Shown here: piece by piece, positions 9,845 through 16,833 of the stretch
Layout of the letters: every line of letters begins with the position of its first letter
How positions within the stretch are numbered: position 1 is the first letter of the stretch
Origin: Nocardia neocaledoniensis
GTDB lineage: Bacteria; Actinomycetota; Actinomycetes; Mycobacteriales; Mycobacteriaceae
Reading direction: 5' to 3'
DNA: 64,000 nt
Assembly (NCBI RefSeq): GCF_003182135.1
Contig: NZ_QGTL01000005.1
Coordinates: 1 to 64,000 of the forward strand
Notes under the pieces: generated by a model
Seen by the model: the letters and a program-made list of their open reading frames with translations, nothing else
Databases searched by the model: none
Told to the model about the DNA's origin: nothing
Position numbers and translations under genes: made by a program

Positions 9845-11434
9845 GTGAGAGTCAAGCCGGCTTTTTCTGAAGTTAGCCTAACGAGTTTGGTGTCTCCGAA
9901 GGTGATCGGCCTAGCGCTCAAGTCCCGATCACGGCCGCAGTGGCTCGGACAGGCGGGTGCTGTATCGGCCGCGCTATGGGCTTCTTTTGTTCTTACGATC
10001 AGTGCCGACTTGGGATTCCATCTACTTGCCACGGTCCTCGCGACGCTCATACCTGCTGTCGTTATGTGGCCCGCTAGGGGGAAGAGCTATCGGTTCTCGA
10101 TGGATACCACGGGCGCGGCCACGCGAAAGTCTGTGAAAAGGCTTCGAGATCACTATAATTCGCTGATCAATCTCAATTGCGGTGAAATTATCGAGATGGG
10201 CCCACGGATCGATCTGTCGCCCTTGGGGGGTGTTCAGCGAGCGCGGGTTGATGCTCGCGCGGAGGTCGATGATTCCGTTCCTCTGTCGGATGATGATTTT
10301 ATCTCGGAGCTGTCCGAGGCGGAGCGGCCCTGTCATCTGTTAGTCGGCACCGGAGGATCGGGTAAGAGTATTCTCATCCTTAAGCTGGCGGCGGAATTTG
10401 CAGCTGACTACCTGGAAAGCAGTAGCAAGTTCATTCCTTTGGTGCTGCCACTGCGTGACTGGAGTGCGGATGTTCCGCTGGCCGAGTGGACTGCCGATCA
10501 GGCATCGTACTTGTACGCGATTCCTCAGGAGATTACTCGTGAATGGCATTCTCTGGGGCTGGTATTCCTGTTTCTTGATGGGATTGACGAGGTAGATTCG
10601 GCCCATCGCGGTGCGCTTGTGCGGCAAGTCAAGCAATGGTGCGATGGTAATCGCGGCAGGGCAGTGGTGTCGTCGAGGCTGGCAGATGGCGCGTGGGATC
10701 AGTTGGCCGCTGAATTGAAAATATCTCATGTTGCCGTCATGAGAGGATTCTCGCATCGACGTATCGTGGAGAACCTCGAACTGGCGCTTGGAAATTTGAC
10801 GGCCGGAAATGTTAAACGACCGTACCGTCCTGACGTAACACGGTCTGCTCGAATGCTGAAAGAGTTCGCCGAGCGTGATGCTGATGTTCGCGAGCAGATT
10901 ATGCTGGGGTTGAACGCGGCATCGAGTATTGGGCGGATCACCACTGTTGATCCTCAATTTTCTGAAGACCCGGCTCTTCCCGCTTTGGGTATTGGCAACG
11001 AGTACTTCGCCTTGTGTGAGTACGAGTCTGCAAGGGCTGGATATTTGGCTGCCAGTCGAATGAAGGGGTCGCAGCTCTGGGCCCTGTCGCTGTTGATGTT
11101 CGCTGTCTGTGAGTTCAACTTGGGAAACAATGGATCCGCGCGTAGTGCCGTCGAGGAATATCTGTCGGCCCGTTCCCGCGAGGCTATCACCCCAGGTGAG
11201 TCGGGGAATCGTGTTCATTTGACCACCGACGATGATCGTCAAATTCTCGGCGCCATGTCCGCTGGCGTCAGCTACGATCTCGGTCAAGTGTGCAGTAGGT
11301 CCCGCCTTGCACCGAGTCGCGTCTCTGCCTCGCTCCGTCGCCTGTCGGAACTGGGGGCTGTCGAGTCCCCCTCCAACTTGGCTACTGGTGCCAGGTATCG
11401 AATCAGTGACTCATTTACGGTGGCTGGCGGTTAG
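9845..11434 (+). CDS. Membrane-anchored NACHT-type STAND ATPase with C-terminal winged helix
   Basis: 529 aa from a GTG with AGGAG 8 nt upstream. Two hydrophobic helices (about residues 37-53 and 57-75) suggest a membrane anchor. They precede a P-loop domain with Walker A GTGGSGKS (168-175) and Walker B FLFLDGIDE (241-249), the LDGxDE form typical of NACHT NTPases. Residues about 378-445 look like two TPR-type helical hairpins. The last 65 residues (LTTDDDRQILGAMSAGVSYDL to ARYRISD) resemble a winged helix. Bacterial NACHT proteins are known phage-defence sensors that oligomerise on ligand recognition. The next gene starts 1 nt after the stop, so the two are co-translated. Base composition is clearly more AT-rich than the neighbours, a sign of transfer. 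The exact role is inferred. Confidence 0.72.
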   Translation: MRVKPAFSEVSLTSLVSPKVIGLALKSRSRPQWLGQAGAVSAALWASFVLTISADLGFHLLATVLATLIPAVVMWPARGKSYRFSMDTTGAATRKSVKRLRDHYNSLINLNCGEIIEMGPRIDLSPLGGVQRARVDARAEVDDSVPLSDDDFISELSEAERPCHLLVGTGGSGKSILILKLAAEFAADYLESSSKFIPLVLPLRDWSADVPLAEWTADQASYLYAIPQEITREWHSLGLVFLFLDGIDEVDSAHRGALVRQVKQWCDGNRGRAVVSSRLADGAWDQLAAELKISHVAVMRGFSHRRIVENLELALGNLTAGNVKRPYRPDVTRSARMLKEFAERDADVREQIMLGLNAASSIGRITTVDPQFSEDPALPALGIGNEYFALCEYESARAGYLAASRMKGSQLWALSLLMFAVCEFNLGNNGSARSAVEEYLSARSREAITPGESGNRVHLTTDDDRQILGAMSAGVSYDLGQVCSRSRLAPSRVSASLRRLSELGAVESPSNLATGARYRISDSFTVAGG

Positions 11435-11435
11435 A

Positions 11436-12848
11436 GTGCAAAGTTTTGGTTTGCCGGTAGTTGTGGCGGTCGTCGCATCGATCCTTGCCTCATTGATGAA
11501 GAAGTCTGTTGGTACCGACCGAGCATTGCGGTGGCGAGCGTGGAGGCCTATGTGTCTCGTCCTGGTCTTTGACGCCGCCTTTAGTGTTGTGCTTTTGGGA
11601 TTCACGCAGATAGGATTTCAAATATTTGAGGATCCCGCCGGTGGGCCGCCTAGCCCGTACCGGAGTTTTGTGGTTGCAGGTGTTTGGGGGCTGACCGCTC
11701 CGGTCATGCTGCGAGCGAAGCTGCCGAACAATCTCGGGAAACATATCGGTGGGATGCGTCCATTCGGGGCGATACGAAAGCTTCAGGAGCAACCAGAGCG
11801 CGAGGTCGATGACATCTGCACGGGGGAGGAGACGACTTGGCTGTCCGAAAAAATCGTTGAACTAGAAGTCATCAGCGTGCCGGATTTGGCGGAATGGACA
11901 GAACGCTATTTGGTGAGGCGATCTGGCCACACGGAGAGCTCGAAGCAAATGCGCCAGAAGCGAATTCGCCACATTCATGAAGTTCTTAAGGATCTTGACT
12001 CGCCTGACAGTATTCGGCGCCGTACGATTGTTCAAGGGCTGTTGGACGATGCGGGCCACCGTGCAGTCCGGCAACTTTTTCGGTATGCAGCTAAAGTGGC
12101 TCCGCCTAAGATCGTTGTGCGGAGGAGTCTTCTCGTACGCATGGGCCGCAAGCTGGACGTAAGGGGAAATAGGGCAGAGAAATACCTTCTGGCTGATATT
12201 CTGCTACCCCCGGGAATTATTGTTGATGCACATGATTCTCGCCTTCACATTGGAAATCAAAGTCGGGAAATTGACGACCAGATGCGAGGTTTGGCGGTGG
12301 CACTTCGGCGAGAACTGAAGGATCGGGGGGTAGTCGAGGGTATGCATCACGGATGGATCACTATTCGGCCAACGCTGCGTCGACGACGAGGCATTGCAAT
12401 ACGCAAGTTTGCAAGTCATTTCGCGACATTGCTGCGAGAATGTCCGCAATTCGGTCAGATTATCGTGCACGCAGATGGTGTGATTGCAAACGGTGAACTG
12501 GAGTTCGCGACTTCGGCGCTCCTGGCTTCGCCGCCGGGTTCTCCGCGTCAAGGCAGTGAGGAATTCGGGGATGCCTTCCAGGGGTCTGGAGTGTGGCTTG
12601 CTGCAGACTTCTGCTCCAAGGATGATCTCGTCAACGGTCGAAACTACAAGAGGCATTTCTATGCTGCGGCTGGCGTTCCTCTCTATTTCTTGATCGATCT
12701 CCAAGGGAAGACGATTACAACATTTCGAGATCCGGACTGTGGATGCTATGCCAGCGAGGATGAGATAGCGTTCGGGGATATGCTTTGTTTGCCTCCACCC
12801 GCGAATGTAAAGCTTGAAACCGTGGGATTTATGAAACTGGCGAAATAG
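11436..12848 (+). CDS. Membrane protein with C-terminal Uma2-like nuclease domain
   Basis: 470 aa from the GTG at 11436, one base after the NACHT stop; the frame stays open upstream to 11232 but there only overlaps the NACHT winged helix. Three hydrophobic stretches lie near residues 6-20, 38-60 and 74-88. A charged helical middle region follows (about 120-260). The C-terminus contains YKRHFYAAAGVPLYFLID (404-421), which closely follows the Uma2/DUF820 signature (KxxxYaxaGVpeYwlvD) of PD-(D/E)XK nucleases. K405 fits the catalytic lysine, but the usual acidic VEV strand reads LAADF, so D391 may substitute or activity may be lost. Together with the NACHT protein it looks like the effector of a two-gene defence module (inference). 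Confidence 0.6.
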   Translation: MQSFGLPVVVAVVASILASLMKKSVGTDRALRWRAWRPMCLVLVFDAAFSVVLLGFTQIGFQIFEDPAGGPPSPYRSFVVAGVWGLTAPVMLRAKLPNNLGKHIGGMRPFGAIRKLQEQPEREVDDICTGEETTWLSEKIVELEVISVPDLAEWTERYLVRRSGHTESSKQMRQKRIRHIHEVLKDLDSPDSIRRRTIVQGLLDDAGHRAVRQLFRYAAKVAPPKIVVRRSLLVRMGRKLDVRGNRAEKYLLADILLPPGIIVDAHDSRLHIGNQSREIDDQMRGLAVALRRELKDRGVVEGMHHGWITIRPTLRRRRGIAIRKFASHFATLLRECPQFGQIIVHADGVIANGELEFATSALLASPPGSPRQGSEEFGDAFQGSGVWLAADFCSKDDLVNGRNYKRHFYAAAGVPLYFLIDLQGKTITTFRDPDCGCYASEDEIAFGDMLCLPPPANVKLETVGFMKLAK

Positions 12849-13159
12849 GCGTAGGGGCCGTCGCCGTGCTGCGAGTGCCATGCGTGGAAGCTGTTGGTGC
12901 ACAACGGGACACATCTGGCGCGGTGGTTGCCAACACCTCCGAGTTTCGCGCTGAAGTGGAACCTTCAAAACGGCCATCACCTTGCTGTCGAAGACCTGAC
13001 AGTGTTGTGGCGCGCCCGTGGTCGCCGCGAGCGTGCGCTCGTCCCTGTCGAGCCTTCGGTGCACAGTCGCTGCAAGGTCTGGGTCGAGCGTGTTCGCCTC
13101 AACCTCACCAGCCGCAATTCCATGAACAGTCCGAGCTCGATGGATCGCAGCGCTGAGGA
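12849..13159. other. Unassigned 311-nt stretch
   Basis: A 111-aa open frame on the plus strand (12894-13229) covers this stretch, but it shows no recognisable motif and ends inside the AraC remnant. I treat it as probable decayed coding sequence of unknown origin. Confidence 0.25.
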
Positions 13160-13380
13160 CTATTGCCTCAAGGTGGTTCTGGCGCGGAACCAGCAGGGTC
13201 CGACGCCTTTCCAACGCCGGAAGGCTTGAGGAAGCTGGTCACTTCGAGATAGCCGAGGTGCAGCGCGACCCGTTCGACGGGGAGTCGTGCGGAGACGAGC
13301 AATTCCTCGGCCAAGTGCTCGCGGACCTCGTCGAGCAGCTGGCAGTAGGCGGTCCGTTCGGCAGCGAGGCGTCGACGCGG
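13160..13380 (-). pseudogene. C-terminal fragment of an AraC-family regulator
   Basis: On the minus strand the sequence reads RRRLAAERTAYCQLLDEVRE, then HLAEELLVSARLPVERVA, then LHLGYLEVTSFLK. After one frameshift near 13225 it continues AFRRWKGVGPCWFRAR. This is the second helix-turn-helix of AraC regulators (the LGY-x-E-x-SSF-x-RAFRRW signature). The N-terminal sensor domain is absent and the IS3 element begins 154 nt upstream of the fragment, so it is a truncated, frameshifted remnant. Confidence 0.65.
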
Positions 13381-13533
13381 ATGTCGACGGCGGCAACCAG
13401 CACGGCATCGGGCGCGCGCTGGCTGGTGCGATCAGGCAGCGCGCGCCCTTGAGCGCCGAGCTTGCTCGGGGAGAAACGGGTGACGTCGCGTCGCCGGCCG
13501 GAGGCGTCTCGGACGTAAACGCGGGCCTTCCAG

Positions 13534-14614
13534 TGAATCCCCCCGGCGATTCCGGAGACTTCATCTCTTGAGGAAGGATGAAGTCTGTGAGTTCGAGGAA
13601 GTACCCGCAGGAGTTGCGCGTGGGGGGGCGGTGCGGATGGTTGCGGAGGTCCGCGACCAGCACGAGTCGGAGTGGGCGGAGATCGGGGCGGTCGCCGAGT
13701 TGCTGGGTGTCGAGTCGATCTGCGCTCACCGAGCTCGGTGTCAAGATCGCCCCATCAACCTATTACGAACACCGCCGAGGAGTTTCGAGCAAGCGGGACC
13801 GCCGCGACGAGGAACAGACGGTGGAGATCGCGCGGGTCCACCGCGAGAACTACGGCGTCTACGGTGCCCGGAAAGTGTGGCTGCAACTCAACCGTGAGGG
13901 CATCGAGGTGGGTCGTTGCACCGTGGAGCGGCTGATGCAGCAGCTGGGGTTGCGGGGCGCGGTCCGCGGCCGGGTCAAGTGCACCACGATCGACGATCCG
14001 GCCGCGCAGCGGCCGCAGGATCTGGTGCAACGCAAGTTCGCGCCGGCAGCGCCGAACCAGCTGTGGGTGGCCGACATGACCTATGTGTCGACCTGGTCCG
14101 GTTGGGTCTACGTGGCGTTCGTGATCGACGCCTACGCGCGCAGGATCATCGGCTGGCGCACCGGCACCACGATGACGACCGCGCTCGTGCTCGACGCGAT
14201 CGATCATGCGAAGTGGACCCGGGAAAGGGCGGGCTGGGACGTGAAAGATGTTGTCCACCACACAGATAGGGGCGCTCAATATACCTCGATCGCCTTCACT
14301 GAGCAGCTCGCCGAGGCGGGAATCCAGCCCAGCGTAGGCGCGGTGGGATCGAGCTACGACAATGCCCTCGCCGAGACGATCAACGGTCTCTACAAAACCG
14401 AACTGATCAAACCCCAGGGGCCGTGGCGCAACGCAGACCAGGTCGAGTTCGCCACCGCCGAATGGGTCGACTGGTTCAATTATCGACGCCTCTACCAGTA
14501 CTGCGGCGACATGCCACCGGCGGAGATGGAGACCGCCTACTACGCTCAACACCCAGCCCAGCACTCGGCCGGGCTGTCATATCAGTAAGTCTCCGGACAC
14601 GCCGGGGGGATTCA
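13534..14614 (+). mobile_element. IS3-family insertion sequence, 1081 bp
   Basis: Bounded by 27-nt terminal inverted repeats that start TGAATCCCCCCGGCG and continue TCCGGAGACT on both ends (left 13534-13560, right 14588-14614 reversed), with 2 mismatches in the middle. It contains the transposase frame 13578-14588. No target-site duplication is evident (left flank CAG, right flank CTG). The length is short for IS3 elements (about 1.2-1.5 kb), which fits the internal deletion in orfA. Confidence 0.85.
13578..14588 (+). pseudogene. IS3-family transposase: orfA remnant fused to near-complete OrfB
   Basis: From about residue 50 the 336-aa frame is a good IS3 OrfB/rve integrase: LTELGVKIAPSTYY, NYGVYGARKVW, DDE residues in VADMTYV, HHTDRGAQYTS and NALAETINGLYKTE. 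The first 47 residues are out of frame. The correct orfA frame (MVAEVRDQHESEWAEIGAVA) is restored by shifting at a run of seven G near 13622. OrfA then breaks off at AELLGV, and the sequence resumes inside OrfB at GVESIC, so most of orfA and the orfA/orfB junction are deleted, apparently between the two similar GV(ES) stretches. Autonomous transposition is unlikely. Confidence 0.75.
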
Positions 14615-14915
14615 CTGTCACTTTCGGATCCACGCCCGTCGATCGGTTCCGTCGGTGGCGCCTGCGAGGATGCACTGGCCGACACTGCGATCGGGCTCTA
14701 CAAAACCGAAGCGATCCGGGATGATTCCCCGTTCCGGCGCGGTCTATTGACCCGGCTCGCCGTTGTCGAGTTACTCACCGTGGACTGGGTCGGCTGGTTC
14801 AACCAGTCCCGGATCATGCGCTGACTCGGTCGACCGCCGGCTGAACACGAAGCCGACTACTATGCGGTCCACGCCGGGCAACCGGCTGGAAACAGATACC
14901 CGGTGCGCATCGATC
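14615..14915 (+). pseudogene. 3' fragment of a second IS3-type transposase
   Basis: Plus-strand reading gives GSVGGACEDALADTAIGLYK, then TEAIRDDSPFRRG, then LLTVDWVGWFNQSRIM. These are the catalytic-glutamate region and C-terminus of an IS3 OrfB related to, but distinct from, the adjacent element. After a stop at 14822 the match continues in other frames (RRPPAEHEADYYA-like). It is a decayed fragment into which, or beside which, the 13534-14614 IS inserted. Confidence 0.65.
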
Positions 14916-14965
14916 CCGGGGCGGTTCAGGTTGGATTCGGATGGCGATGCTGGTTGCGACTTGAT

Positions 14966-15062
14966 TTGGAGGACAGTGGTGGTCTGCCGTGGCTGAGGAG
15001 GAGTTTGGGTGAAAGTGAATAAGAATCGTGTGATTGTGCGGTAAACGAGCAGGTCAATTAGT
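14966..15062 (+). promoter_or_regulatory. CRISPR array 2 leader (near-copy of the array 1 leader)
   Basis: The block TGGAGGACAGTGGTGGTCTG ... GTGAAAGTGAATAAGAATCG ... GTGCGGTAAAC ... AGCAGGTCAATTAGT matches the array 1 leader (6641-6733) with scattered substitutions. This implies the two arrays descend from a duplication of leader plus first repeat, or from one array copied and separated. Confidence 0.8.
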
Positions 15063-16677
15063 GTGCTCCCCGCGCGAGCGGGGATGAGCCCGCCTCCTGC
15101 AGCAGCCTCACGAACTCCTCGTTGTGCTCCCCGCGCGAGCGGGGATGAGCCCCTGTGCGTCCTGCCGCGCCATGCGCCGATAGACGTGCTCCCCGCGCGA
15201 GCGGGGATGAGCCCTCCCGGCTGGAACGGGGCATTGTCAAGTTCCAGTGCTCCCCGCGCGAGCGGGGATGAGCCCTGGGCGGTGTAGAAGCTCGGCGGTT
15301 CGACCTCGTGCTCCCCGCGCGAGCGGGGATGAGCCCGGGCGCCGAGTGGGCGTGGACCTCAAGACCGCGTGCTCCCCGCGCGAGCGGGGATGAGCCCAGG
15401 TGAGGGGAACCGTACGACTAGGGGGTGCAGTGCTCCCCGCGCGAGCGGGGATGAGCCCAAACGTCTGGACGCTATTGTTAAGCAACAAAAGTGCTCCCCG
15501 CGCGAGCGGGGATGAGCCCTGGATCTCCGGGGGAAGAAACGGATTGCTGTAGTGCTCCCCGCGCGAGCGGGGATGAGCCCTCCTGCAGCTGAGTGATCTC
15601 CGTCGGCCACAGGGTGCTCCCCGCGCGAGCGGGGATGAGCCCAACGCGAACCAGGTGACCATCGGTATCGAGGCGTGCTCCCCGCGCGAGCGGGGATGAG
15701 CCCGCGGCGCTGGCGAACGTAGAAGGGAAGCCGTGAGTGCTCCCCGCGCGAGCGGGGATGAGCCCCCTCGAGGAGGAATAGCCCCATGACCGATACCGTG
15801 CTCCCCGCGCGAGCGGGGATGAGCCCCGCCGCGACCGCGGCCGAGGAGCGATCACCATGTGCTCCCCGCGCGAGCGGGGATGAGCCCGGCTACATGACCT
15901 ATCGGGGCGACCCGTGGGTGGCTCCCCGCGCGAGCGGGGATGAGCCCGACGGCAACAAGCCGATCCCGCTTGGAGGTATGTGCTCCCCGCGCGAGCGGGG
16001 ATGAGCCCGCGCTGGCCAGGAATCGAGTTCCGTGCACACCGTGCTCCCCGCGTGAGCGGGGATGAGCCCCGCACGAGCGTGAGCAGCAGGTCGAGGATCG
16101 CGTGCTCCCCGCGCGAGCAGGGATGAGCCCAGGCGATTGCTGAACCCGGCTTTGGAGGCGTAGTGCTCCCCGCGCGAGCGGGGATGAGCCCCAGCTGCGA
16201 ATCAATCACCGGGTCGCCGGCCTGTGATCCCCGCGCGAGCGGGGATGAGCCCTCGCCCGGATGGGCGCCCTACGGCGGCAACAAGTGCTCCCCGCGCGAG
16301 CGGGGATGAGCCCTTGTAGCCGCGCAGGGCGCGGCGGGTGACGCCGTGCTCCCCGCGCGAGCGGGGATGAGCCCTGGACCGACGGCCCAACCGAGGACGA
16401 GGTGCGGTGCTCCCCGCGCGAGCGGGGATGAGCCCGGTCTGCACGGTGAGCACCGTAGGCAGATAACGTGCTCCCGCGCGAGCGGGGATGAGTCCATGTA
16501 GAAGGTGGTCGACGGCAAGGTGATTCGGTGCTCCCCGCGCGAGCGAGGATGAGACCCAGACCAACGCCTACCAGTCATCGGCGTCAAGTGCTTCCCGCGC
16601 GAGCGGGGGTCAGCCCGTGTTGATGCGGATCGGCGATCCGGCCAGATCGCGCTCCCCGCCTGAGCTGGATGAGCCGG
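15063..16677 (+). CRISPR. Type I-E CRISPR array 2: 26 clear repeats plus one decayed
   Basis: Same 29-nt repeat and orientation as array 1. Repeats 1-14 match the consensus. Variants begin at 15919 (TGG for GTG), then 16041 (GCGTGAG), 16102 (GAGCAG), 16224 (GTGATC), 16468 (one C lost), 16528, 16588, and a barely recognisable last unit at about 16649-16677. Spacers are mostly 32 nt, with three of 33 and some shorter ones near the decayed end. The gradient of decay away from the left-hand leader is the expected ageing pattern. The array ends about 155 nt before cas3. Confidence 0.97.
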
Positions 16678-16833
16678 GTAGATGCTCTACCTTCTGCGCC
16701 GTGGTCGGTCACAGTGCAGTTCGTGGAAAGCAGGAATCTCGGCGAATTTCGCAGGGCGCGTGTAATTGTCGGTGGAAGTGGGTATGGTCGGCAGTCGCGG
16801 ATAGCGGGGGTGGCAGGCGAAAGGGGGAAAGTG

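Noticed and set aside
11232..11435. Upstream extension of the Uma2-like gene to 11232
   Set aside because: It overlaps the NACHT winged helix in another frame and has no homology; GTG at 11436 fits the coupled operon.
13531..14617. Target-site duplication around the IS3 element
   Set aside because: Flanks CAG and CTG do not match as a direct repeat, so no duplication is claimed.
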